From positions 620,001 through 684,000 of the forward strand of contig JBCBMO010000001.1 in the NCBI GenBank assembly GCA_039822785.1: a stretch of DNA of 64,000 nucleotides, written 5' to 3'. This stretch comes from Thermohalobaculum sp039822785. GTDB lineage: Bacteria > Pseudomonadota > Alphaproteobacteria > Rhodobacterales > Rhodobacteraceae. Of this stretch, positions 1 to 8,210 are shown piece after piece. The stretch's first letter is position 1; every line of letters starts with the position of its first letter. The notes under the pieces are model-generated. The model was not told the DNA's origin. It searched no databases and saw only the letters and a program-made list of their open reading frames with translations. The position numbers and the translations under genes are program-made.

Positions 1-321
1 ACCCGCCAGCCTGTCAAGCTGCGCGGGAGGCGCGAAATATGGCGAAAAGAAGGCAAAGCGTGGCGAAAGGGAGTCGAACCGCCGGCAAAGCGGCGCCTAC
101 TTCGCGTAATCTCGCAGAAAAGTGGGCGTAGATGCTGAGATCCTGAAGAAAGTCGGCCCGCCACCTCCCCCAAGGCGACGGGCCTGCGGCGCGGATCCCC
201 TGGAAAACAGTGTTCTCCCCCGCGTCGTCGACTCATCTGCACTGCAACTCGGGCGGGAAGCGGGCACGATCAGGGCATTTTGTGTCAGTCCGGGAAAAAC
301 TCTGTTCTCGGTAGTCATTAC
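1..321. other. Left-edge intergenic stretch, no gene recognised
   Basis: Short open frames exist on both strands here but they overlap each other, lack a convincing ribosome site and show no family resemblance, so I call no gene. The stretch lies downstream of the minus-strand lipoprotein gene. I see no strong hairpin with a T-tract. A tRNA T-loop-like string near base 70 was examined and rejected. Confidence 0.5.
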
Positions 322-852
322 CTACTGAAAGGCGGGGGCGCGAGGCCGGTCGCTGAAGCGGATCCCGCGGAACCTGTCTTCCTCGTCGCGCTCGAAAACA
401 CTGCGCGGAAAGCGCACGCGGAGTTCGGCCCGTTCGATCTCAGGCGTCCAGGCCTTGTCGGTGCGCAGACAGGTCGCCTGGGCGCCATCGAGCGATACTT
501 CGTCACCGTACTCCTGAAAGCGGGTCAGGTTCCGCAGCGCCGTCCGGCCATCCAGCTGAAGCTGCCCGGTCTCGACCGCCTGGCGCAACGAGATGAGCGC
601 GAGGATGCTGAGCCGGCGCGCCTGCCAGGCGCCGCAGAACGCCAGCCGGCCGTTATCGTTCACCTTGGCGACGCGGAACTCGACGATCCCGCCGTCCGAG
701 AAGAAGCCGTTGCCGGTGACATAATCGTCGGTGATCGTCGCGCTGCCGGCTGCGACCGTGCTGGCACCGCAGCCGACCACGGCGATGAGGGCGGCAAAGG
801 CGAGGCTGCGGCCGCGGCGGCGCTGCGGTCCGACGGTGTTTCCGAGGGGCAT
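322..852 (-). CDS. Putative secreted lipoprotein of unknown function
   Basis: A 176-residue protein that I do not recognise. After a basic N-terminus (RRRGR) comes a hydrophobic stretch ending in VVGC, a plausible lipobox, so it is probably exported and lipidated. The rest is soluble, with one further Cys pair spread through the chain. The start was placed at the ATG at 852 because GGAGG stands five bases upstream; an in-frame ATG at 864 and a longer frame to 945 are alternatives. It stands alone, divergent from the TRAP operon that follows. Function unknown. Confidence 0.6.
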   Translation of the reverse strand: MPLGNTVGPQRRRGRSLAFAALIAVVGCGASTVAAGSATITDDYVTGNGFFSDGGIVEFRVAKVNDNGRLAFCGAWQARRLSILALISLRQAVETGQLQLDGRTALRNLTRFQEYGDEVSLDGAQATCLRTDKAWTPEIERAELRVRFPRSVFERDEEDRFRGIRFSDRPRAPAFQ

Positions 853-1069
853 GTGATCCTCCATCCCTAGGTGTACTCCTGAGATCGGGGCGCAGGCGCC
901 CAAGGCAAGAGGCAGCGCAGCAGCGCCGCGGGCACAGCGCCTCACACTCTCGTGGCTGAGCGCCGGCAGAACGGCCGGAAGGGCGGGCCATGGCCGGCGT
1001 GATCGCCGCCCCTTGACCTATCCGGTCAGCCGGCCTTCTCTGCCGCGCGCCAAGAAGAGGACAACGCCC

Positions 1070-2185
1070 ATGACCGCCGTTCAGGATCGCCCGCCTATGA
1101 CCGACACTGGGATGGCCCATGCCACCCGCCCCGCGATCGGGTCTGGTCTGTGGCGAAGGCTGCGCCGGGCGGGCCTGGCTGCGGCGACGGCCACGACGAT
1201 GACCACGGCGTCGCTGCCGGCTGTGGCGGCGGAGGTGACGCTCAACTTCGCGCATTTCATGCCCGTCGAGAGCTGGCAGAACCGCGATCTGTTCGCCGCC
1301 TGGGCAGAGGCGGTGGAGACCGCCGCGGACGGGCGGATCGACGTCACGGTCTATCCCGCGCAGACCCTGGGGCGGGCGCCGGACGGCTATGACAACGCCC
1401 GCGACGGGATCGCCGATATCGCCTGGACCGTGCAGGGCTATACCGCCGGCCGCTTTCCGCTCAGCCAGATCGTCGAGCTGCCGGGCCTGTTCGACAGTGC
1501 CGCCGTCGGCTCCTGCGCGTTCCAGAAGCTCTATGACAGCGGCGCGCTGGATGCGGAGTACGCGGAGACCAAGGTCCTGTTCGTCCATACTCACGGGCCG
1601 GGGCATATCCATACCCGCGGGACGCCGGTCACGACGCTGGAGGATCTGAAGGGGCTGAAGCTGCGCCGCCCGACCGCGGTGATCGGCCGGCTGCTGGAGG
1701 AACTGGGCGCCGAGCCCGTGGGCATGCCCGCCCCGCGGATCTATGAGGCCGCCGAGCGCGGGACCATCGACGGGTTCCTGCTGCCTTGGGAAGCGGTGGA
1801 GGGTTTTCGCGCGAGCGAGGTCTCGGACCAGCACACGGAATTCGGCCTCTATGCGCTGGCTTTCGTGACGACAATGAACAAGGGCGCCTATGACGCCCTG
1901 CCCGCAGACCTGAAGGCCGTGATCGACGCGCAGTCGGGCATGGACTGGGCGCTCGCGGCAGGTCGGGGCTACGACGGCGGCGATGTCTCGGGCCGCGAGA
2001 GCACGCTCGAGAGCGGGACACTGCATCGCATTGAGGGCAGCGAGCGCGCCGCCTGGGAGGCAGCGGCGGCGCGGGCGACCGAGGGCTATCTTGCAGCGCT
2101 CGAGGCCGAGGGCCTGCCCGGGCGCGCGACCTATGCCGCCCTGCAGGGCTATGTCGCGGAATGCGAGGCCGCCGAGGCCGGCTGA
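1070..2185 (+). CDS. dctP: TRAP transporter solute-binding protein (DctP family)
   Basis: Periplasmic solute receptor of a tripartite ATP-independent periplasmic (TRAP) transporter, about 371 residues. The N-terminus carries an Arg-rich stretch, a hydrophobic segment and an AVAA cleavage site near residue 54, followed by the DctP fold beginning VTLNFAHFMPVESWQN. The start at 1070 has AGGA eight bases upstream; ATGs at 1097 and 1112 would give a shorter, more typical signal peptide. The membrane subunits follow directly, so the three genes form an operon. The substrate (an organic acid or related solute) cannot be told from sequence. No dedicated regulator is adjacent. Confidence 0.88.
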   Translation: MTAVQDRPPMTDTGMAHATRPAIGSGLWRRLRRAGLAAATATTMTTASLPAVAAEVTLNFAHFMPVESWQNRDLFAAWAEAVETAADGRIDVTVYPAQTLGRAPDGYDNARDGIADIAWTVQGYTAGRFPLSQIVELPGLFDSAAVGSCAFQKLYDSGALDAEYAETKVLFVHTHGPGHIHTRGTPVTTLEDLKGLKLRRPTAVIGRLLEELGAEPVGMPAPRIYEAAERGTIDGFLLPWEAVEGFRASEVSDQHTEFGLYALAFVTTMNKGAYDALPADLKAVIDAQSGMDWALAAGRGYDGGDVSGRESTLESGTLHRIEGSERAAWEAAAARATEGYLAALEAEGLPGRATYAALQGYVAECEAAEAG

Positions 2186-2196
2186 GGGACCCGATC

Positions 2197-2694
2197 ATGA
2201 TCCGCCGTGGCGCGGCTGTGCTGGTCGGGCGGCTGGTGCAGGTCTTCGATGCGCTGGCCATGGCGGCGCTGGCGGCGCTGGCCGGTGTGGTGGCGGTGAG
2301 CATCGCGGGGCGCGCGGTCTTTGACGCCACCGGGGGTGCGGTCGATCTGCTGGTGCCAGGCGCCATCGAGCTCTCGGGGCTCGCGCTCACAATCATGGTG
2401 ATGGCAGCGCTGCCGGGTGCGGCGATCCGGGGCCTGACGCGGGTCGATCTACTGATCGATCGGCTCCCTGCCCGCGTGCAGGCCCTGGCCGAGGGGGCCT
2501 GGGCGTTGCTCCTCGCCGTACTGGCCGCCCTTCTCGCCTGGCTCCTGAGCGCGCGGGCCCTGCGGGAGGCTGCGGGCGGTCACCTGACCCAGGATCTGGG
2601 CCTGCCGCTCTGGCCATTCACGGGCTTCGCGGCGCTGGCAGCGCTGTTGCTGATCCTTGCCGCGCTGTCCCGGCTGTCTTCGCCGGGTCGCTGA
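2197..2694 (+). CDS. dctQ: TRAP transporter small permease (DctQ family)
   Basis: A 165-residue membrane protein with four predicted hydrophobic segments, the normal size and topology for the small DctQ subunit that joins the large permease to the receptor. The start at 2197 is preceded by GAGGG just after the dctP stop; an upstream in-frame ATG at 2161 would overlap dctP. It ends three bases before the dctM start, indicating translational coupling in dctP-dctQ-dctM. Confidence 0.85.
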   Translation: MIRRGAAVLVGRLVQVFDALAMAALAALAGVVAVSIAGRAVFDATGGAVDLLVPGAIELSGLALTIMVMAALPGAAIRGLTRVDLLIDRLPARVQALAEGAWALLLAVLAALLAWLLSARALREAAGGHLTQDLGLPLWPFTGFAALAALLLILAALSRLSSPGR

Positions 2695-2697
2695 GGG

Positions 2698-3993
2698 ATG
2701 GGGCCGCAGGAGACCGGGCTTGCCTTTCTGGCGCTCCTGGGGGTGCTGCTCGCCCTCGGCTGCCCAGTGGGCGTGGCGATGATCGCCACGGGGCTCGGCG
2801 GGTTCGCGGCGATCATCGGCCCGGATCCCGCCCTCAGGATCCTGGAGCGTGCGGTGCTTGAGACCGCGGGCAATCCCGGCTTCACGGTCATCCCGCTCTT
2901 TATCCTGATGGGCGCCCTGGTGGCGGAGGCGGGGATCGGGCGGGATCTGTTCCTGACGGCACGCCGGGCCATGGGGGGCCGGCCGACCGGGGTGGCCCTG
3001 GCGGGCCTGGGCGCGAGCACGGTCTTTGCGGCGGCCTCGGGCTCCTCCCTCGCCACCGCCTCGGCCATGGCGAAGGCGGCGCTGCCTGCCATGCGGGCGG
3101 CCGGAACCGACCCAAGGCTGGCGGCAGGGTCGCTGGCGGCGGGGGGCACGCTGGGGATCATGATCCCTCCTTCCATCGCGCTGCTGCTCTATGCGCTGGT
3201 GATGGAGCAGTCGGTGACCGAGATGTTTCTCGCGGGCCTCATCCCCGGCCTGCTCGGTGCCGCGCTCTACGCGCTGGCCGCCATCCTCGCGGGTCGCGCC
3301 TGGCAGGCCGGAGCCCCGCGCGAGGCCACGGGAAAGCCCGAGGCGGGCGCGCGCTGGGGCACCATGGCGGCGCTGGCGCTGTTCCTGGGCGTCATGGGCG
3401 GGCTCTACGGCGGGCTGTTTACGCCGACCGAGGCCGGGGGCGCCGGCGCCGCCCTGGCCCTGGTCCTCGCCCTCGCCCGAGGGGTCCGCGGCGCCGGCGT
3501 GCAGCGGGCCATGCGCGAAACGCTCTCCCTCTCGGCGGCACTCTTCGTGATCCTGATCGGCGCCGAGTGCTTCGGCTACCTCCTCTCGGTCAGCCGATTG
3601 GCGAGCGCGCTGGAGGGTTGGGTGGAGGCCGCGGGGCTCTCGCCCCTCGGCCTCATCCTCGCGATCCTGGCTTTCTACCTGGTGCTGGGCTGCGTGATGG
3701 AGAGTCTGGCGATGATCCTGCTCACGGTGCCGATCTTCGCGCCGCTGGCAGTGGCCGCCGGGTTCGACCCGGTCTGGTTCGGCATCCTCGCGGTCACGGC
3801 GGTGGAGGTCGGGCTGATCACGCCGCCCGTGGGCATGAACCTGTTCGTGGTGCGGGCCGCCGCCCCTGACATCGGCCTTGGCACGATCTGGCGCGGCGTG
3901 GCCCCCTTCGTGCTGGCGGATGTGGCGCGGCTGGCGCTGTTGATCGCCCTGCCGGGCCTCGCCCTCTGGCTGCCCGCGGCACTGGCCGGTTAG
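2698..3993 (+). CDS. dctM: TRAP transporter large permease (DctM family)
   Basis: A 431-residue polytopic protein of the DctM family, the cation-coupled translocation subunit. It shows the family's glycine-rich motifs: a central ASGSSLATASAMAKAALP followed by GGTLGIMIPPSIALLLYA, and a second half containing TPTEAGG and LITPPVGMNLFVV. GAGGG of the dctQ end serves as ribosome site. Its TAG stop overlaps the TAA stop of the convergent TPR gene by two bases, so nothing lies between them. Confidence 0.92.
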   Translation: MGPQETGLAFLALLGVLLALGCPVGVAMIATGLGGFAAIIGPDPALRILERAVLETAGNPGFTVIPLFILMGALVAEAGIGRDLFLTARRAMGGRPTGVALAGLGASTVFAAASGSSLATASAMAKAALPAMRAAGTDPRLAAGSLAAGGTLGIMIPPSIALLLYALVMEQSVTEMFLAGLIPGLLGAALYALAAILAGRAWQAGAPREATGKPEAGARWGTMAALALFLGVMGGLYGGLFTPTEAGGAGAALALVLALARGVRGAGVQRAMRETLSLSAALFVILIGAECFGYLLSVSRLASALEGWVEAAGLSPLGLILAILAFYLVLGCVMESLAMILLTVPIFAPLAVAAGFDPVWFGILAVTAVEVGLITPPVGMNLFVVRAAAPDIGLGTIWRGVAPFVLADVARLALLIALPGLALWLPAALAG

Positions 3994-4886
3994 CCGCCCG
4001 ACAGCTCCCTGACCTTTTCCTCCAACTGCGGCGTCCGCAGGCCGAGCTGATGCGCCCGCATATAGTCGGCATTGGCGGCCTCGGTCTCGCCGGCCTCATC
4101 CAGGAACAGCGCGCGGGCGTAATGCGCCGCCGCCCATTCCGGCGACAGCAGGAGCGCGCGGTCATAGTCGTTCCGCGCCCCCGGCACCGCGGCCCGCATC
4201 CGCGCCTCGCCCCGGTTCAACCAGGCCGTCGGATCGCGCGGATCACGGGCGATAGCCGCCGAGAAGGCATCGACGGCACCCGGGTAACGCTCCAGCGCGA
4301 AGAGCGCCCGGCCCTTGCCGAGGTGCGGCGCCGCCCAGGCGGGCTCCAGCGCGGCGGCCGCCTCAAAGCTCGCGATGGCTTCCTCCGGCCGGCCGACATC
4401 CGCCAAGAGCTGCCCGCGGCCCTGATGCGGCGCGGCCCCCCGCGGATCGGCCTGGATCGCCGCGTCATAGTCGACAAGGGCCGCCGTGGCATCGTTCTGG
4501 CGGCGGTGGATCTCGGCGCGGCTGACATAGGCAGGCGCAAGCGAGGGATCGAGTTCGATGGCCAGGTCCAGCCGCGCCTTGGCGGTGGCCAGGTTGTTGA
4601 GATCGAGCGCGGCGACGCCGGCATTGAACGCCACCCGAGCGCGGTTCGGCCGATCGAGGCGATCGCCGGCGAACTCGAGCGCCAGATCGCAGAGGCGCAG
4701 TGCCTCGCCCGGCGAGCTGTCCGGCGAGGCGCAGCCGCGCACCATCTCCGGCAGATCCTGCGCAGGCGCCACGGCGGGCAGGCCCAGGAGAAACGCGCAG
4801 ACCATCGGGGTGAGCGCGCGGCGCAGGATGGCTGCAGCCCACTCAACCCCTGCGTCGGCCCCCGCCGTCGCCAAACGACCCTTCAT
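3990..4886 (-). CDS. TPR-repeat protein, probably periplasmic
   Basis: About 298 residues: an N-terminal hydrophobic segment ending in a likely signal cleavage (VAPAQ|DLPEM), then a short helical region and four to five tetratricopeptide repeats (for example RARLDLAIELDPSLAPAYVS and ALDAFSAAIARDP-like units). TPR arrays mediate protein-protein contacts; the partner is unknown. The start at 4886 has GGGGAG six bases upstream. It is convergent with dctM and divergent from the exporter gene that follows. Confidence 0.8.
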   Translation of the reverse strand: MKGRLATAGADAGVEWAAAILRRALTPMVCAFLLGLPAVAPAQDLPEMVRGCASPDSSPGEALRLCDLALEFAGDRLDRPNRARVAFNAGVAALDLNNLATAKARLDLAIELDPSLAPAYVSRAEIHRRQNDATAALVDYDAAIQADPRGAAPHQGRGQLLADVGRPEEAIASFEAAAALEPAWAAPHLGKGRALFALERYPGAVDAFSAAIARDPRDPTAWLNRGEARMRAAVPGARNDYDRALLLSPEWAAAHYARALFLDEAGETEAANADYMRAHQLGLRTPQLEEKVRELSGG

Positions 4887-4993
4887 CTTCGGCTCCCCAG
4901 CCTGCCCCTCAACTTGCGAAAGACCGCCCCTTGTCGAAGCGCATGCCACAACCGACAGTGGCGGGGACTGAACGTAAGACAGGCCTGCATCTC

Positions 4994-5926
4994 ATGAAAC
5001 CGCTTTCGAGCCGGCCGCCCATGTCGGCGAACGCGCAGGGCGCGGTTTGGATTCTGCTGTCCGTGGTCGGTGCCACCGCGATGACGCTGGGTGTGCGCCA
5101 GGTGGCGCAGGACATCCACACGGTCATGCTGGCCTTCATCCGCTCGGCGCTGGCGCTGTTGCCGGTGTTGCCGCTGCTGCATCGGGTGCGCTGGCATGGC
5201 TCTACCGCGCCGGCGCCCCGGCGCTCCGCGATCCGCTTTACCGCCTGGCAGCTGCATCTCTTCCGCGGCGTGGCGCTGGTGGGCGCGCTCAACGGCGGGT
5301 TCTATGCCGTCTGGCAGCTGCCGCTCGCGACCGCGACGATCCTGTTCTTTCTGGCGCCCGTCTTCGCCACCGCCTTCGCCGGGCCCATCCTGGGAGAGAC
5401 GGTGGGGATCCGGCGCTGGGGCGCGGTGCTGACGGGCTTCACGGGCGCCATCGTCATCCTGCGCCCCGGGGTGCAACCCATCGATGCGGGGATGCTGGCG
5501 GCGGTCGCCTCGGCCATGTGCTATGCGGCGGTGCTGATCGCGGGGCGCCTGGCGACGAACCGAGACGGGACCGAGGCGGTCTTCGTCTCCTCCAGCGTCA
5601 TCGCTGCGGTGGGCACGCTGCCGCCGGCCACGCTGTACTGGGACCTGCCGACGGGGGCGGTCACCTGGCTGCTGATCATGGTGATCGTCGCGGCCTCCTC
5701 GCTGCGGAGCTACGCGGACATCCGGGCCTATGCGGTGGGCGATGCGAGTTTCCTCGCTCCCTTCACCTATCTGCGGCTCCTGACGGTGGGGATCGCCGGC
5801 TACGTGCTGTTCGGCGAGACGGTCGACGGTGTGACGGCGCTGGGCGGCTGCGTGATCATCGCCTCGACCCTCTATATCGCCGTGCGCGAGGCGCAGCTGA
5901 ACCGCAGGCTTGGCGGCGCACCCTGA
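4994..5926 (+). CDS. EamA/DMT-family transporter
   Basis: About 310 residues with ten hydrophobic segments in two EamA repeats, typical of drug/metabolite exporters of the inner membrane. The repeat signature FLAPVFATAFAGPILGE in the first half and TYLRLLTVGIAGYVLFGE in the second are characteristic. No clear ribosome site fixes the start; ATGs at 4931, 4994 and 5021 are all possible. Substrate unknown. The neighbour downstream is convergent. Confidence 0.82.
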   Translation: MKPLSSRPPMSANAQGAVWILLSVVGATAMTLGVRQVAQDIHTVMLAFIRSALALLPVLPLLHRVRWHGSTAPAPRRSAIRFTAWQLHLFRGVALVGALNGGFYAVWQLPLATATILFFLAPVFATAFAGPILGETVGIRRWGAVLTGFTGAIVILRPGVQPIDAGMLAAVASAMCYAAVLIAGRLATNRDGTEAVFVSSSVIAAVGTLPPATLYWDLPTGAVTWLLIMVIVAASSLRSYADIRAYAVGDASFLAPFTYLRLLTVGIAGYVLFGETVDGVTALGGCVIIASTLYIAVREAQLNRRLGGAP

Positions 5927-5935
5927 TCGCGCCGC

Positions 5936-7156
5936 TCAGGGCCCTGCGACGGCGTCATGGCCGTAGAGCCAGTCGAGCCTGCCGGCGGCGAGGCCCGGGG
6001 CCCAGGTGCTCACGGTGCCGATGAGAGCGTGCGACAGGCGCCGCTGCAGGCCGTCGTGGCGGTGGAACATCGCACCATTGGTGCGGCTTACGGCCTGAAC
6101 CCGGCTGGTGCGGGGGCGCCGTTCCGCCTCCCAGGCCGTGAGGGCGACGCCAAGATCCGGGGTCCGCAGATGGCGCGCGAGGGCCACCGCATCCTCCAGC
6201 GCCTGGGCGGCACCTTGGGCCATGAAGGGCAGCATGGGGTGGACGGCATCGCCGATGAGGGCCACCGCCCCCTGCCCGATCGCCTGCGACCAGCGATCCG
6301 GCGCCGGCCGTTCCAGCAGGGCCCAGCGCAGGGGCGCCTCGGCGGCCCCGATGAGGGCCTGCACGGGCGCGGTGAAGTCGGCAAAGCTCGCACGGAGCAT
6401 GGCCGGGTCGCCCGGGTGAGACCAGCCTTCCTCCCGCCACTGGGTCTGTTCCTCGACCGCGACCAGGTTGGCGAGGCTGCCGCCGCGCAGCCAATAGGTC
6501 ACGACATGGCGCCCAGGGGCCGCCCAGACCGTGGCATCAGGCGGGATCTCCGCACTGCCGAGGCGATCTGCAGGGACGGTCGCGCGCCAGGCGGTCTGGC
6601 CAGTGAAGCGCGGCGCCGCGGGGCCGAAGTGATGGGTGCGCAGGCGCGATCCCAGGCCGTCCGCGGCAACTAGCAGGTGCCCCGCTACGCGCGCGCCATT
6701 GTCGAGGAGGGCGGCGATCCCCTCGCCATCCCCCTCAGTTGCCGCCACCGCGCCGGTGACCGAGGTGCCCGGCACGATCTCGACCCCGCGCGCGCGGGCG
6801 GCGTCGGCCAGGGCCTGGACCAGATCGGCGCGGTGCACATGCAGGTAGGGCGCCCCCCAGCGGGCCACCGCCGCCTCCCGCAGGGCCGCGCGGTAGACGA
6901 CGGCCCCGTTGCGGCCATCGCGCAGGACGGCGGCGCGGGGGGCGAAGGCCGCGGCCTCCACCGCCTCGAGCGCGCCCAGGGCTGCGAGGCAGCGGCAGGC
7001 ATTGGGGCTCATCTGGATGCCGGCACCGACTTCCTCGGCCGGGCCCGCGGGGCGTCGCTCGTAGAGGGTGACCCGCCAGCCGGTGCCCGCCAGGGCCGCG
7101 GCGGTGGCGAGACCGGCGACTCCGCCGCCGGCAACGATGGCGTGCCGGGGGCTCAG
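5936..7156 (-). CDS. FAD-dependent monooxygenase (salicylate hydroxylase-like), apparent CTG start
   Basis: A flavoprotein aromatic hydroxylase, about 406 residues. The dinucleotide-binding motif AIVAGGGVAGLATAAAL lies in residues 6-22, a DG motif (ADGLGSRLR) near 165, and the FAD-ribityl motif GDAVHPMLPFMAQGAAQALE near 300. The first in-frame ATG (7012) would delete the whole Rossmann motif, and the only plausible start is CTG at 7156, which overlaps the TGA of the upstream gene as CTGA, the usual four-base coupling geometry. The family normally is 380-410 residues, which fits. Substrate unknown. It forms a two-gene unit with the gene upstream. Confidence 0.82.
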   Translation of the reverse strand: MSPRHAIVAGGGVAGLATAAALAGTGWRVTLYERRPAGPAEEVGAGIQMSPNACRCLAALGALEAVEAAAFAPRAAVLRDGRNGAVVYRAALREAAVARWGAPYLHVHRADLVQALADAARARGVEIVPGTSVTGAVAATEGDGEGIAALLDNGARVAGHLLVAADGLGSRLRTHHFGPAAPRFTGQTAWRATVPADRLGSAEIPPDATVWAAPGRHVVTYWLRGGSLANLVAVEEQTQWREEGWSHPGDPAMLRASFADFTAPVQALIGAAEAPLRWALLERPAPDRWSQAIGQGAVALIGDAVHPMLPFMAQGAAQALEDAVALARHLRTPDLGVALTAWEAERRPRTSRVQAVSRTNGAMFHRHDGLQRRLSHALIGTVSTWAPGLAAGRLDWLYGHDAVAGP

Positions 7157-8088
7157 GTCCTATCGCCGGCCGTGGCGACCGCGCGCTTCTCCACCGTCAA
7201 CTCGTAGACATTGACGCCGCGGTGCACCGCGCTTTCGCCCACCCGGACGGTGGCGCTGAAGCCGCGGTTGATGTTCACCACCATGCCGGTCCGCGGCACA
7301 GCCCCCCGGTCGATCACCAGCCGGGCGAAGTCGAAGGCCAGCGCCCGGGCGTTGTCCTTGCTCATGGAACTGGGCAGCACCTCGATCTCGCAGCCCGTGA
7401 AGGGCGCGAGACCGTTGGTGATCACCCCCTCGTTGTCCCGCATGTCCTCGGGCTTGAGGGTGATGTAGCGCAGCCAGAGCTCGACCGGCGCCTCGCCCTT
7501 GATCACGCGGCTGAACTGGTCGGTGAAGCGCTGCGGGCTGAGCGCGTTCGTGGCCGGATGCCAGAGCACGCCGAGCGGGGAGGCGGCCTCCACCACCGCG
7601 GCGGTGGCGGCGGTGACGGCGGCGGCACGGTTGAAGGCGCTGTCGAGTTGCTCGACCCCGCGGTCACGCATGAAGCCCAGATCCGCGATCTCGACCCAGG
7701 CGCGGTGCTTGCTGATCTCCGCCGGCCCCTCGGGCCAAACTTCGGGGTTGGCCCAGGCGCCCAGGGTGCCGCGATGCTCCATCACCCCGTCGCGCGCGGC
7801 GATGAAGATGCCGACATGGTCGATCACGACGAACAGCATCTTGGTGTCGGTGGGCTTGTTCAGAAAACTGAGGGCGCCGCCGCCCTTCTCCGCCGCCTCG
7901 ATCTTGCGCATTTCGGGGTGCAGCAGGACGCGTGCGCCGGACCCCTCCACCGCGCGTTCCATGCGCGAGACGAGATCCTCGACATCCGGCGTGAAGGGTT
8001 GGGCAAGCGGCAGAATGGCGGCGAAATGCGCGCGCTTCGCCAGCAACTCCCGCGTGCGTCGTTCAACCCGCCCCGGCATCGCCCTCAT
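7153..8088 (-). CDS. Conserved protein, DUF4261-like C-terminus
   Basis: A 311-residue soluble protein. The C-terminal third (VELWLRYITLKPEDMRDNEG then NGLAPFTGCEIEVLPSSM) is reminiscent of DUF4261 proteins, in which this part precedes an invariant acidic-Leu motif; I hold this assignment loosely. The N-terminal part begins with a basic helix and has no transmembrane segment. GGGGGG precedes the start at 8088; ATG at 8079 is an alternative. It is translationally coupled to the monooxygenase. Function unknown. Confidence 0.6.
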   Translation of the reverse strand: MRAMPGRVERRTRELLAKRAHFAAILPLAQPFTPDVEDLVSRMERAVEGSGARVLLHPEMRKIEAAEKGGGALSFLNKPTDTKMLFVVIDHVGIFIAARDGVMEHRGTLGAWANPEVWPEGPAEISKHRAWVEIADLGFMRDRGVEQLDSAFNRAAAVTAATAAVVEAASPLGVLWHPATNALSPQRFTDQFSRVIKGEAPVELWLRYITLKPEDMRDNEGVITNGLAPFTGCEIEVLPSSMSKDNARALAFDFARLVIDRGAVPRTGMVVNINRGFSATVRVGESAVHRGVNVYELTVEKRAVATAGDRT

Positions 8089-8210
8089 ACCCCCCGTAAG
8101 AGCCGCTAAACCACCATCAGCCCTGCAGCATTTGAGTTAGTAAAGCGGCAGCATCACGGCAAGCGGCGCGCCCAAAAGCGCGTCCAATTACCCGCAGGCG
8201 TTGCAGACCC

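Noticed and set aside
60..85. tRNA T-loop-like string (complement reads GGTTCGACTCC) near the left edge
   Set aside because: The bases on either side do not pair as a T-stem and no anticodon or D arm is found, so it is not called a tRNA or tmRNA.
653..2026. 457-residue minus-strand open frame
   Set aside because: Antisense to dctP and the lipoprotein gene, very Arg/His-rich, no motif: a high-GC shadow frame.
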